Shown here: one piece after another, positions 25,456-34,393 of the stretch
How the letters are laid out: each line of letters starts with the position of its first letter
Numbering within the stretch: the first letter of the stretch is position 1
From: Sulfuricurvum sp.
GTDB taxonomy: Bacteria; Campylobacterota; Campylobacteria; Campylobacterales; Sulfurimonadaceae
Length of the DNA: 64,000 nt
Assembly: GCF_028710345.1 (NCBI RefSeq)
Contig: NZ_JAQTUH010000002.1
Coordinates: 310,001-374,000 of the forward strand
Reading direction: 5' to 3'
Notes under the pieces: generated by a model
The model's input: only the letters and a program-made list of their open reading frames with translations
The model's database searches: none
Told to the model about the DNA's origin: nothing
Position numbers and translations under genes: made by a program

Positions 25456-26073
25456 TTATTTAGTGATAACAGCCCAAAAGCCGCTTTCATCGTTGATAAT
25501 ATAAAAACTAGTCGGGTTGAGGGTGGTAAGAATACCCGGAAGGGCTTCACGTTCAGGTCCGATTCGGTCTTTGAACGAGTTACGCCAATCAGGGTTATTT
25601 TCACTCATTGTTTTAACGATTTGATCTCGAAGTTCAGCATTACCGAACCCACCTCCGATATACGCTATCCCATCCGATTTTAATACCCGTAGAATCTCAC
25701 TGTAGGCTTTGTGCCAATCCTCCCAAAAGGGGGATGAACCGCGACTGATAACCAGTTCGACACTCTCATCCTCTAATCCTATTGCATGAATATTCCCTTG
25801 GAGAAAGGTGCTTCGGTCGCCCAATTTTTCATCATCGGCATAGCCGCGTGCGAGGCTAAGCATCTCATCAGATTGGTCAAAAAAGAGAATCTCTAAATCA
25901 CTTATCCTCGCCATTGCACGTCCTAATGCTCCCGTACCGCATCCCGCATCGAGACATTTTCCCTGTGTGATTTTGGTTCTCTCCTTTATCTGTTCGGCTA
26001 TCGTAGGGTAGATAGGGGCGAAAACTTCACGGACGATTCGATCGAAATTTTTGGGATTGGTTGCACCTTTCAT
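25456..26073 (-). CDS. SAM-dependent methyltransferase in the Mo operon (2)
   Basis: 205 residues. Class I fold: KCLDAGCGTGALGRAMARI (motif I), ILFFDQSDEMLSLARGYAD, and the YSEILRVLKSDGIAYIGGG segment of UbiE/COQ5-type enzymes. Starts with ATG overlapping the upstream binding-protein stop as ATGA (26070-26073). It is different in sequence from the methyltransferase at 21482. The pairing of two methyltransferases with a receptor and a binding protein suggests they modify the transported ligand, but no substrate can be read. Confidence 0.8.
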   Translation of the reverse strand: MKGATNPKNFDRIVREVFAPIYPTIAEQIKERTKITQGKCLDAGCGTGALGRAMARISDLEILFFDQSDEMLSLARGYADDEKLGDRSTFLQGNIHAIGLEDESVELVISRGSSPFWEDWHKAYSEILRVLKSDGIAYIGGGFGNAELRDQIVKTMSENNPDWRNSFKDRIGPEREALPGILTTLNPTSFYIINDESGFWAVITK

Positions 26074-27134
26074 GATTTTGGTGTTGCTCCGTCAATTTTC
26101 TTTTTGTATTCGATGGTTGGATGGAGAACCTCTTGTAACTGTTTATCGGTGAGGTTTACATTCATAAAGAGTTTATAGAATTCTTTGGTCTCTTTTTTGA
26201 TATCGATTTTGGTCTCTTTAGGATAAAGCGCACTCATTAACCATTTAAGTCCCATAATCCGCATAAATGAGGGCGGACGGTCGAACCAGTTAAACGGTGC
26301 TTTTGGAATCAGATAGACACGATTGTTTTTGACGGCATTGATATTTTTCCAGATAGGGAGGGTGTTGATTTTGTCATAAAACATCTTCTCTTGAACAATC
26401 ATAACATCAGGGTTATAGGCGAGAATGGTTTCCATCGACATCTTCTCAAACCCTTTATGATTGGAAGTATGGCATCGGTGGACATCGACATCACCTGCGA
26501 GTTTGAGCAGTTGTACGTGGATGGAGTCATCACATTCGGTACTCAGACCGTCTAATCCTTCGGCATAATAGACTTTAGGTCGTTTGTTGGCGGGGACTTT
26601 AGCTACCGTATTACGTACATCGGTAAAGGTTTTTTCGCTATAGGCGGCGAGTTTGTTTCCCCGTTCCTCACGGTTTAGAGCTTTTCCTAAGAATTTGAAA
26701 ATATTGGTATAGTCTTCGATACTCTCATCGACAGCATAGACGAAAGGAGCATTGAGTATTTTGAGTTTCTCTGCCTCTTTGACGTTGAACTCATTGGTGT
26801 GTTGCCACATCAAAATTAAATCCGGTTTGGCGGCAAGGAGGATTTCGAGGTTGGCACTTTCCCCTGCACCGAAAACTCTCCCGATGGTAGGTAGCGTTTT
26901 CATAGTTGGATGGAGATAGGGGAGATTCTCGTTATCAATCTCGAAAATCCATCCCGCCAATAGTGTTGGATCCATCGCGTAGAGTGCATACGAACCATAG
27001 GGTGAGGGTGCATAGACTTTTTTAGGGTTTTCAGGGACGTCAACTTTGCGTCCTAACATATCGGTGGTTTCACGAGCAGATACTTCAAGCCCGAGCGATA
27101 GAGCTAAAAGCGTTGTTAACAATAATCTTTTCAT
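26070..27134 (-). CDS. Periplasmic metal-chelate binding protein, FecB/BtuF/MolA type (PBP 1)
   Basis: 354 residues from ATG 27134, which gives the signal peptide MKRLLLTTLLALSLGLEVSA and a GGAAAA site; the 23 extra codons upstream lie in the operator. Class III solute-binding fold with TDMLGRKVDVPENPKKVYAP, and conserved YYAEGLDGLSTEC and PFNWFDRPPSFMR. The same motifs occur in the protein at 38441. Family members bind siderophores, cobalamin, haem or, in H. influenzae MolA, molybdate/tungstate. First gene of the operon reaching modC; no permease lies in this operon, so it must use the FecCD-type pump at 34394-36192. Confidence 0.88.
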   Translation of the reverse strand: MKRLLLTTLLALSLGLEVSARETTDMLGRKVDVPENPKKVYAPSPYGSYALYAMDPTLLAGWIFEIDNENLPYLHPTMKTLPTIGRVFGAGESANLEILLAAKPDLILMWQHTNEFNVKEAEKLKILNAPFVYAVDESIEDYTNIFKFLGKALNREERGNKLAAYSEKTFTDVRNTVAKVPANKRPKVYYAEGLDGLSTECDDSIHVQLLKLAGDVDVHRCHTSNHKGFEKMSMETILAYNPDVMIVQEKMFYDKINTLPIWKNINAVKNNRVYLIPKAPFNWFDRPPSFMRIMGLKWLMSALYPKETKIDIKKETKEFYKLFMNVNLTDKQLQEVLHPTIEYKKKIDGATPKS

Positions 27135-27149
27135 CTGTTTTCCTTGAAA

Positions 27150-27173
27150 CGTAGTGTCATATTTGATATAACA
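27150..27173 (-). promoter_or_regulatory. ModE operator, promoter-proximal copy
   Basis: On the minus strand TGTTATAT-N8-ACACTACG, 15 bp upstream of the PBP 1 start codon. The left half matches the ModE half except its first base; the right half is weak. It is the second of two sites, 71 bp from the first. Confidence 0.55.
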
Positions 27174-27220
27174 ATAATTTGTTTTATGCAATAAAAATTC
27201 CATTAAAATCGTAACAATTA

Positions 27221-27251
27221 CGTTATAGCTTATGAGATATAACGTATTATA
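27221..27251 (-). promoter_or_regulatory. Promoter with ModE operator for the PBP1-to-modC operon
   Basis: TATAAT (complement of 27246-27251) is followed 1 bp later by the palindrome CGTTATAT-N8-CTATAACG (27244-27221), a near-perfect ModE site. Same spacing as at the globin and modA promoters. Repression by molybdate-bound ModE is expected. Confidence 0.75.
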
Positions 27252-27438
27252 AAGAAAATATCTTTAAAACTTATACAAATATGTCGTATATTGTCTTTTA
27301 AATAGAATCAATATATTCTGATATTTTAGTGATTTTATATTACCCCTCTATGGGGTCCAGTCATAGAGGAATAAGCTTTAAGAAAGAAAGAAATAGTCAT
27401 GAGGTTCAAACGCACAGGAAGATGTGCTCCCTAGTAAC
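27252..27438. other. Gene-free region upstream of the PBP 1 promoter
   Basis: No open reading frame of note. It holds a perfect 8-bp stem CCTCTATG/CATAGAGG around a 9-base loop (27346-27370) and a GCACA/TGTGC hairpin (27411-27426). These may be part of the terminator region of the receptor gene before the MITE moved in, or an unrecognised leader. No riboswitch signature was recognised. Confidence 0.35.
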
Positions 27439-27622
27439 TATTAACTGATGTTACGCAGTGTTTTGTTTTTCTCTTTAAAAACAACCTTTTCATTCGTCAT
27501 TCCCGCGAAGGCGGGCATTGTGCCCCCTGTGGGTAAATCCAGCTCTGCATTTAGGGGGATGGATCCCCGGATCAAGTCCGAGGATGACGGGGAAAAAGAC
27601 TACTGCGTAACATCAGTTATTA
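27439..27622. mobile_element. MITE-like element with 16-bp terminal inverted repeats and 5-bp target duplication
   Basis: ACTGATGTTACGCAGT (27444-27459) and its exact complement ACTGCGTAACATCAGT (27602-27617) bound a 174-bp element with no gene. Identical TATTA pentamers (27439-27443 and 27618-27622) flank it, the mark of insertion by a transposase acting elsewhere. Inside are two further structures: CATTCCCGCGAAGGCGGG and a GATCCCCGGATCAAGTCCGAGGATGACG-like arm, related to the palindrome at 55808. The right TATTA contains the stop codon of the receptor gene at 27620, so the insertion fell exactly at a gene end. Confidence 0.75.
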
Positions 27623-29656
27623 AAACGCCATAGAGAGTTCTAAACCGAGAGTACGTCCACGATCATAGTAATAACCGGTGGTATAACGAGTTGCGTATTG
27701 CTCATCGCCGAGATTTCGTCCGTAAAGTTTTGCAGTGAATGTTAAATTACTAAGTTTGAAATCACCTGCTATATTTGCATCAACACGGGTATAATCACCA
27801 AGATTTACCGCATATGCAGTCCCCATAGCACTGGTAGATTGGTGATATTCACTGACCCGTTTTGCACTTATATTGGCACGATAGTTATTCCATGTATAAC
27901 CAACTTTTCCAGTAAAACTATCTTCAGGATTTTCAATTGCAATGTAATCTGTCGTAACTCCTGATACATTGGTTGTAGAAATATCAGTCATGTGTGTCCA
28001 CGCAATAAGATAATCAAATCCGTTTGATTTTCCTTTGAAGGCAAGTTCTATTCCGCGACGGAGTGAATCGGCTTCAGTGTAGTAATAATAAATATTGCCA
28101 TCAGTGTCAGTGTAGGTATTACTCGAAGCACTTTTTTGATTGTTAAAATCGACATTAAACCATGTAAGCGTTGGTTTGAAATACGATGCGATTTTAGCTT
28201 CTAATGCTATTTCGGTACGTTTTTGTTTTTCAGCATGGAGAACTGAACCATCTTGAGTTTTGAGATCGAAGTCACCTCCTGTCCCTTCTGTTCCTTGGAA
28301 ATAGCGACCATTTAGAGAGAACATAGGAGTAATATTCCACAATGCTCCTAATGCGATGACACGTGCAGGTGCCATGTCAACGTCATTGTTTGCAGAATCT
28401 TTAGTGGTACTTGTACTAGAGTTATTAATGTGTTTTTGATCTTGTCGGTAACCTGCATCGAGTATGACATCACCACCAAATAATTTTTGTTCTATAGATG
28501 CTGACCAACCTAATACGGAAGTATCAAATCGGTTGTAACTACTACTGAGATTTGGTCCAAAACCTTTAGAATTGGTTGATTGTCCACCGAGCTGGATAAG
28601 TGTATCGCCAAAACGGGCACTGTGGCGTAAACTGTAGCCATTAGTTTTTTCTTCATATGTTTTTTCAGAATGAGAGTTATTAGCAAAACTTTCTGCAATC
28701 TCTTTTTGATTATATTGTGTAGAGAATATAGAAAAAAGGGTGTTTTGTGATTCACTCCATTGCATTCCCATATCAGATGAAATGATTTTTGTATTTATAG
28801 GGTCGTAATACCATTTTGAATTATCTAGTGCCCCTGTTACGGTAACTCCGCGCTGCATCTCAAAACGACCTTCGTCTTTATACCCCATTAGATTGATGTT
28901 AAAACGACCGAACGTTACTCCTCCTGTAATCATTCCTGATTGTGCATCACTTCCGTCGAACCATGTGTCTTGGCTAGGTCGGTCATAACGAGAGACTAAT
29001 CCGCCAATGTATCCGCTAAATCCTGATTCAACTGATCCTAGATGAGTTCCGACAAAAATATTTTCACCATTTGCGCTCGGATGATCCCCCGCTTTTTCAG
29101 CGTAGGCACTGATTAAACCCTCTGTTTTTTTTGGCTGTTTAGTACGTATAACGATAAAACCGGTATTGATTCCCGACCCGCTATTAGATGCACCGATACC
29201 GATGGATGGTCCGAGATAAAGAGCTGTAGAACCACGAATGACTTGAATCTCTTCGATAGCTGACATCGGAATTTTTTGTAAAATACGATTGCTCGTAGAG
29301 GGAAGAATAGCACCATCGATGATATAGGTGATATTTCCGCCACCACGCATGTTTAGAAAAAATGGGCTTTTTCGTCCTTGATACGTCAAATCCAATCCTA
29401 CGGCTTTATCCATGAGATCGAAGAAATCTTTCGGTGCATAGGCATCAATATCAGCTTTCGTAAAAACTTGTGTTCCTGCCTCAGCCGTTTTTTCGACGCG
29501 ATATAGATTTGTAGGACTGTCAAGTTTGATGTCATCACGCTCATGAATCTCAGACGCGGTTACTTTTACCGGTTCTAGTGCGGCGGTTTCATTTGCTTGT
29601 AATGATGATGCCAATAGTGTGGCAGCCAATAGGCTGAACAGGGTTTGTTGTTTCAT
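27620..29656 (-). CDS. TonB-dependent outer-membrane receptor (TBDR 3)
   Basis: 678 residues. Signal peptide to about residue 22 (SLQANE), plug with PVKVTASEIHERDDIKL, RGGGNITYIIDGAILPS and GASNSGSGINTGFIVI, then barrel ending YDRGRTLGLELSMAF with terminal Phe. It is unlike TBDR 2 and 4 and only distantly like TBDR 1, so probably a different ligand. Last gene of the exbB operon, coupled to PBP 2 by ATGA (29653-29656). A MITE sits right at its stop. Confidence 0.88.
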   Translation of the reverse strand: MKQQTLFSLLAATLLASSLQANETAALEPVKVTASEIHERDDIKLDSPTNLYRVEKTAEAGTQVFTKADIDAYAPKDFFDLMDKAVGLDLTYQGRKSPFFLNMRGGGNITYIIDGAILPSTSNRILQKIPMSAIEEIQVIRGSTALYLGPSIGIGASNSGSGINTGFIVIRTKQPKKTEGLISAYAEKAGDHPSANGENIFVGTHLGSVESGFSGYIGGLVSRYDRPSQDTWFDGSDAQSGMITGGVTFGRFNINLMGYKDEGRFEMQRGVTVTGALDNSKWYYDPINTKIISSDMGMQWSESQNTLFSIFSTQYNQKEIAESFANNSHSEKTYEEKTNGYSLRHSARFGDTLIQLGGQSTNSKGFGPNLSSSYNRFDTSVLGWSASIEQKLFGGDVILDAGYRQDQKHINNSSTSTTKDSANNDVDMAPARVIALGALWNITPMFSLNGRYFQGTEGTGGDFDLKTQDGSVLHAEKQKRTEIALEAKIASYFKPTLTWFNVDFNNQKSASSNTYTDTDGNIYYYYTEADSLRRGIELAFKGKSNGFDYLIAWTHMTDISTTNVSGVTTDYIAIENPEDSFTGKVGYTWNNYRANISAKRVSEYHQSTSAMGTAYAVNLGDYTRVDANIAGDFKLSNLTFTAKLYGRNLGDEQYATRYTTGYYYDRGRTLGLELSMAF

Positions 29657-30696
29657 TTGATGTCCTTAGTGTGGTTTGTAAAAAATCCCTCATACTCTTT
29701 ATCAGTGAGGGTGTAGCCGTAAAACTTTTTATAAAAATCTTTCGTTTCACGTTTGAGATTAATATCTTTCATTGCTTCGGGGTATAAGATTTTGCTTAAC
29801 CACAAAATCCCAAGTATCGATTCGGGAGAAGGGCGATCCCACCAAAATGTTCCGATAGGTGCTTGATAGAGTTGTTTCTCTTTTACCGCTTTAAGTTGCG
29901 ATAATGCGGGGTCTTTTTGAATCCCTTCCACATTTAGGTTGTTTTTTCCGTTGGTTGTCGTGATGATGACATCAGGATTCCAAACATTAAGAACCTCAGA
30001 ATTTACACCACCTTGAAACGGGATTTTTGCCGCGACATTGATACCGCCGGCAGATTCGATAAACTCATCGCCCCAACTTTTAGGACTCTCTGCTCCCATT
30101 TTTCCTGCTGCACTGGTGTAAAACACTTTTTTACGTTTAGAAGGCTCAATTTTCGCGAGGTGTTTATCGATAAGGGCAAGGGTTGTATTCCAATAATTGA
30201 TAATGGCATCTGCTTTTTGTTTTTTGTTGAGAATGGCACCTACGTGATCGAATTCCTCGAGGAGAGATTTAAGTGAATGTTTTCCTATCCCCAGCGTATA
30301 AACGGGAATTCCGGCAGAATGGATACGTTCATTCATCATAGAGGAGGTGATACCGGCAAAGACTATAGTTGGTTGAAGTTTGAGAAGTGTTTCGAGGTTG
30401 ACATCGTTAAACGTTCCGACACTGGGGACATTTTTAAGATCTGGATAAATCTTTAAAAACTCCTCGAACGCTTTGGTGTCTGGATGGGCAATAATTTTAT
30501 CTGCACCCATAAAAAGTGCGATTTCCTGAGAGCCTCCACCGTAGCAGGTTATAATGATTTTATCGATTTTTGGAGGGATACAAATCTCTTTGCCGGTGAA
30601 ATCGGGAACTTTCTTATCGCAAGCTTGATTTGCTAGGGAAGAACTCCCTAGTAAAGCAACAATAATAAGAGAGAAAAGCACATTTTTATACATCAT
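29653..30696 (-). CDS. Periplasmic metal-chelate binding protein, divergent type (PBP 2)
   Basis: 347 residues with a signal peptide (about 1-22, SSLANQACDKK) and the class III binding-protein fold: DKIIITCYGGGSQEIALFMG, ESAGGINVAA and TFWWDRPSPESIL. It lacks the AEGLDGLSTEC motif shared by the other two binding proteins, so it probably has a different ligand. The start overlaps the TBDR 2 stop (TAATG) and its own stop is coupled to TBDR 3, which makes PBP 2 and TBDR 3 a likely pair. No dedicated permease nearby. Confidence 0.85.
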   Translation of the reverse strand: MMYKNVLFSLIIVALLGSSSLANQACDKKVPDFTGKEICIPPKIDKIIITCYGGGSQEIALFMGADKIIAHPDTKAFEEFLKIYPDLKNVPSVGTFNDVNLETLLKLQPTIVFAGITSSMMNERIHSAGIPVYTLGIGKHSLKSLLEEFDHVGAILNKKQKADAIINYWNTTLALIDKHLAKIEPSKRKKVFYTSAAGKMGAESPKSWGDEFIESAGGINVAAKIPFQGGVNSEVLNVWNPDVIITTTNGKNNLNVEGIQKDPALSQLKAVKEKQLYQAPIGTFWWDRPSPESILGILWLSKILYPEAMKDINLKRETKDFYKKFYGYTLTDKEYEGFFTNHTKDIK

Positions 30697-32849
30697 TAAT
30701 ACTTATACTGTACCGATGCGAAAAGAGCTCTTGGTGAGCCAACGGTATAGGTGGTTTCAGGTACGATATTGATTTCTGATGCTGAAAATGTTGAGATATA
30801 TTTTTTATTCAAAAGATTGGTAGCAGAGAGTGATAAATCTATACTATGCCCATTTCCTAAACCAAATTCTTTGTTGAGTGAAAGGTCTACGAGAGTATAA
30901 GGATTAACACTGTATTGCCCTAATGTATCGACATAAAGTTTCCCTACATATCGTACAATCGGAGTAATTTTATATCCGCTTAAATCGTATTGGGCAGAGA
31001 TATTTCCAAAATATTCCGGAGTGTTTGGATGTTGATGACCTTTACACGCGATATAGGCAGTCGAGGAAGATTGGATATCGGTGGTAAAGGTATAACGGTT
31101 ATACGTTGCAGCTGCATTTAGTGTGAGATTATCCAAAACGTTGTAACTCGCTCCGAGCTCAACTCCATACGACTCTGCTTCTGCCGTATTTTGGGCATAC
31201 GTTGCATTTAAAACAGGGTCATAAAAACTTCCCCCTACATGTTTCACCAACGAATAAAAAAGTGTCGGTGAAAAAGAGAATTTACTATTTTGATAGGTAT
31301 AACCTAAATCAAAATTATCCGATTCTTCCGGTCTTAGCCCAGCCCAATATTGTTTTGCAACACTGTCGCTAAGGGTTGTACTGAATCCGCTATAACTTAG
31401 GGTATTCCAGTTGCGTCCATAGCTGGCTTTAATGTTTGAATAATCATCCAAAAAGTGGGTAAATCCAATATTCGGTAAGAACACTTCAAACGAATGGGAC
31501 GGTAAGGTGTACGCTATATTGGTCGCTTGTGATAGAGCGTCTTCGTAACTTACGTCACCGATACCGGTTGTTTTGTAAGTAACGAGGGTCGGTGATGAGA
31601 GGAATAAATATTTAACTCCTGCTTCAACCACCGTATTTCCAAATGCTTGTTCATAGGTTAAAAATGGGGCATCAAATTTATGTTTTTCTTCAACATTGAC
31701 AAGTCTGCTCCAACTATCAAAGGCTAATGTCCCTGCAACTCTTAATTTTTGACTTGTTGGTGGTCCCGGTGGTTCGTCCTCTTCATGCCAATAGCCAAGT
31801 TTAATTTTTGCATCACCCAGTTTGGTCTCAAATTCAACGACTCCACCATATGTGTTATGCTCAACCAACCAATCTTGGACTTTTGTTCCGCTTGTTGAAT
31901 AACTATACCCTTTATCATTGAGATAATAAGGTCTAAAAGTTAAGGATGAAACGGAGGAGAGGGGAACTCTGAGTTTACCGAAGAGTGTCCATGTTTGGAA
32001 ATCTTGTTTGTTATCATCGTAATACGAAGAAGATGAAGGATTACTCGTTTGGTAATCTAAATCTCTATAAGTAGAAAGGTTTTGACTCTGTGCGTAGGTC
32101 AAACCTGCGTAGTTATGTTGAAATTGATCGTTATAAATACCATATACTTCCCATTGGATAGGTTGTTTGGATGTACTGGAAGCCCCAAATTCAAAATTAT
32201 TACGATCGATAGCTTTCCCTTCTCCTTTCCATTTATCAGCGTCAGTTACTGACCCTGAGATGAAAAATTTGGCAGTATCGGCAATCTCACCGCTATCAAC
32301 GCGCATATAGCTTTTGGTAAAGCTGTCACTGCCGATGGCTTGTTTGAGAGTTGCTTCCATTTTATCGGTAGGACGTTTAATATGCATATTAACCATTCCG
32401 TTGTCACTACCGTATCCAAATCCGCTATCGGCTTTAATCGCCCCTTTTTCGACACTGATCGATTCAATATTTTCAATATCGACCATGCTTGCCAATCCAC
32501 CACCTGGACCGATTCCTTTTAGTGGTAACCCTTCTAAAACTTCACCGATGTTACGGTCATCTTTACCCCGAATTTTATGCGATATACTCATCCCTAATGG
32601 ATCATTAAAACGTATGTCAACCCCCGGTTCGAGTGAAATCGATTTATAAGGGTTAATAAGTTCAGCGGTGTTATAGATTTTAATCTGATTTTCTGAAACG
32701 ACATTTTTTGAACCGATAGTTGAATCCTCAATAATCGCTGTGCTATCAACATTGACGGTATTGAGTTCTTTGGTCTCAGTATCAGCATAAAGTTGAATAT
32801 TGCAGATGATGATTGATGCTACAAACGAGAGGGTTAATTTACTATTCAT
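30696..32849 (-). CDS. TonB-dependent outer-membrane receptor (TBDR 2)
   Basis: 717 residues, signal peptide to about residue 22, plug with INPYKSISLEPGVDIRF, HKIRGKDDRNIGEVLEGLP and DNGMVNMHIKRP, barrel ending PRALFASVQYKY. It shares the barrel segment YWHEEDEPPGPP with TBDR 4 (YWYHKQLPPGPP), placing the two in one subfamily. Downstream of the globin-like gene in the exbB operon and therefore behind the ModE site at 34351. Likely imports a molybdenum or tungsten chelate; cargo not proven. Confidence 0.88.
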   Translation of the reverse strand: MNSKLTLSFVASIIICNIQLYADTETKELNTVNVDSTAIIEDSTIGSKNVVSENQIKIYNTAELINPYKSISLEPGVDIRFNDPLGMSISHKIRGKDDRNIGEVLEGLPLKGIGPGGGLASMVDIENIESISVEKGAIKADSGFGYGSDNGMVNMHIKRPTDKMEATLKQAIGSDSFTKSYMRVDSGEIADTAKFFISGSVTDADKWKGEGKAIDRNNFEFGASSTSKQPIQWEVYGIYNDQFQHNYAGLTYAQSQNLSTYRDLDYQTSNPSSSSYYDDNKQDFQTWTLFGKLRVPLSSVSSLTFRPYYLNDKGYSYSTSGTKVQDWLVEHNTYGGVVEFETKLGDAKIKLGYWHEEDEPPGPPTSQKLRVAGTLAFDSWSRLVNVEEKHKFDAPFLTYEQAFGNTVVEAGVKYLFLSSPTLVTYKTTGIGDVSYEDALSQATNIAYTLPSHSFEVFLPNIGFTHFLDDYSNIKASYGRNWNTLSYSGFSTTLSDSVAKQYWAGLRPEESDNFDLGYTYQNSKFSFSPTLFYSLVKHVGGSFYDPVLNATYAQNTAEAESYGVELGASYNVLDNLTLNAAATYNRYTFTTDIQSSSTAYIACKGHQHPNTPEYFGNISAQYDLSGYKITPIVRYVGKLYVDTLGQYSVNPYTLVDLSLNKEFGLGNGHSIDLSLSATNLLNKKYISTFSASEINIVPETTYTVGSPRALFASVQYKY

Positions 32850-32852
32850 ATT

Positions 32853-33461
32853 TTATTCTCCACTTTTCAGTAATTCTTTTTCCACATCCGCCCAATGATG
32901 ACGTTTAATCGCCTCCATATTGGTACGACGGTTAATCATGCGGATAGAGAGAGGTTCGATCCAGTTCCAAAACTCTTGGAGATGCTCTTGTGGAAACGCT
33001 AGTTCTTTGAGGGTTTTTTTATACATTGCGAGCCATATTTCACGATCATTTTCATCGATAGGGATTTTAAAATGGCGCATACGCAGATGAGGTTCACCGT
33101 GTTGTTCGGTAAAAATTTGATCACCGCCGAGAGCTTCTACAAAAAAGTCGGCACTTTTATCGATTGCCATTTTCAAAGCTTCTTCATTTCTGGGGAAAAG
33201 ATCACCTACTTTTGTCTTAAGAAGTAGTTTGTGGTGATGCCAGACCATTTCACGGATTTTTACTTCTCCCAGTGCATTGAAAATCTTATTCGATGGAAAA
33301 GGGACAGGGGGAAATATGATATCGATCATCGCATCGACAACACGGATATTCTCACCACCAAAACGGGGTTTATTGGGTTGTTGCTCCATTTGAGCTAATT
33401 GGGTAAAAGAGGTAATTCGGCCATTTTGGCAACTGTTTGATTTGTGTTCGTGTTCACTCAT
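32853..33461 (-). CDS. Truncated-haemoglobin-like protein with intact proximal histidine
   Basis: 202 residues. A 55-residue N-terminal extension precedes a globin-like core with FNALGEVKIREMVWHHHKLLL, ADFFVEALGGDQIFTEQHGEPHLRMRHF and EFWNWIEPLSIRMINRR. His130 in LRMRHF is the expected haem ligand. Truncated haemoglobins bind O2 or NO or do redox chemistry. It lies between exbD and TBDR 2 in an operon with a ModE operator, so it may reduce or release metal, or protect the enzymes that use Mo. AAGGAT precedes the ATG. Confidence 0.8.
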   Translation of the reverse strand: MSEHEHKSNSCQNGRITSFTQLAQMEQQPNKPRFGGENIRVVDAMIDIIFPPVPFPSNKIFNALGEVKIREMVWHHHKLLLKTKVGDLFPRNEEALKMAIDKSADFFVEALGGDQIFTEQHGEPHLRMRHFKIPIDENDREIWLAMYKKTLKELAFPQEHLQEFWNWIEPLSIRMINRRTNMEAIKRHHWADVEKELLKSGE

Positions 33462-33485
33462 TTTTTTATCCTTGCATTGAAATTG

Positions 33486-33872
33486 CTATTTTTGTTTATC
33501 GGTTACGATATAGAGCTGTTCATGTCCTAAACGTTTAAGTACATCCATAACACCGACGAAGTTTTGAAATGCCGACTCTTTATCACTATAGAGGACAACA
33601 CTCATCTCTTTGCCACCTGAAACCACTTTTTGTTCAAACTGCTCTAAACTCACTTGAGTGGTTTCATCGACCCACAGGGTTCCATCTTTTTTGATGGTGA
33701 GTTTTAGTTCGGTCGGTTTATGCTCTGTTGCTGACCCTTTTGCTTCGGGTAACTCAACAGGGATTAATCCTGTTTTGATAAAAGTAGCGGTTGTAAGAAC
33801 CATTACCAATAAAACGAGCATAATATCGATGAACGGGATGACGTTAATCGTATCCATACGTTTCATTTTCAT
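33486..33872 (-). CDS. exbD: ExbD, TonB energy-transducing proton channel subunit
   Basis: 128 residues: cytoplasmic N-terminus, one transmembrane helix (about 9-31) with the functional Asp in VIPFIDIMLVLLVMVL, and a periplasmic C-terminal domain. Starts by ATGA overlap with exbB (33869-33872). With ExbB and TonB it transmits proton motive force to the four receptors here. Confidence 0.93.
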   Translation of the reverse strand: MKMKRMDTINVIPFIDIMLVLLVMVLTTATFIKTGLIPVELPEAKGSATEHKPTELKLTIKKDGTLWVDETTQVSLEQFEQKVVSGGKEMSVVLYSDKESAFQNFVGVMDVLKRLGHEQLYIVTDKQK

Positions 33873-34327
33873 GAAACACCTTTACTTTTTAGGGTATTTA
33901 TTTCCCATGCAGTGAGTAAACGCTCCATTTTTCGGAGTAAAATGTTATAAAATACGATGGCAGGAATTGCCACGATGAGCCCCATTGCGGTTGCTTTGAG
34001 TGCTAAAGCTAGCCCCGTCATGATTTTTTTAGGATCAACCGCCCCTATATCACCGAGACTATAAAAGGTAATCATAATTCCTAAAACTGTCCCTAATAGC
34101 CCGATATAAGGTGCATTCGCACCGATAGTAGCGATAACTCCAACATGATTTCCTAAATCGAGTTCCAGTTCCTCTTTGCTTTTATACTCACCGATTCGAA
34201 GTGAGCCGTATACCATCAGTCGCTCGATAAAAAGGGATAAAGATACGAAGCTCATCAAAAGCAAAAGTCCGATAATTCCATAATCAACTCCATTACGGGC
34301 AACTTCCAGCCAATCACTATTTACCAT
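33869..34327 (-). CDS. exbB: ExbB, TonB energy-transducing proton channel subunit
   Basis: 152 residues, three transmembrane helices (about 16-34, 73-95, 110-135). IATIGANAPYIGLLGTVLGI and GLALALKATAMGLIVAIPAI are the MotA/TolQ/ExbB channel motifs. Short for the family but normal for the Campylobacterota type. First gene of its operon; a ModE-like operator lies 24 bp upstream, so the energy supply for uptake appears to be tuned to molybdenum. Confidence 0.93.
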   Translation of the reverse strand: MVNSDWLEVARNGVDYGIIGLLLLMSFVSLSLFIERLMVYGSLRIGEYKSKEELELDLGNHVGVIATIGANAPYIGLLGTVLGIMITFYSLGDIGAVDPKKIMTGLALALKATAMGLIVAIPAIVFYNILLRKMERLLTAWEINTLKSKGVS

Positions 34328-34350
34328 TTATAATTTCTCCTTCGTTTAGT

Positions 34351-34374
34351 ATTAATATCAAATTTGATATAACG
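34351..34374 (-). promoter_or_regulatory. ModE operator upstream of exbB
   Basis: Minus strand CGTTATAT-N8-ATATTAAT with a fully symmetric core ATATCAAATTTGATAT. The left half is a perfect ModE half. The -10 box is weak (TTGCAT 2 bp before the site). It lies in the only gap between the ATPase and exbB genes. Confidence 0.68.
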
Positions 34375-34393
34375 TAATGCAATTTTTTTACCC

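Noticed and set aside
27340-27440. Riboswitch upstream of PBP 1
   Set aside because: Two hairpins are present but lie upstream of the likely promoter, and no B12 box or Moco-type core is recognisable.
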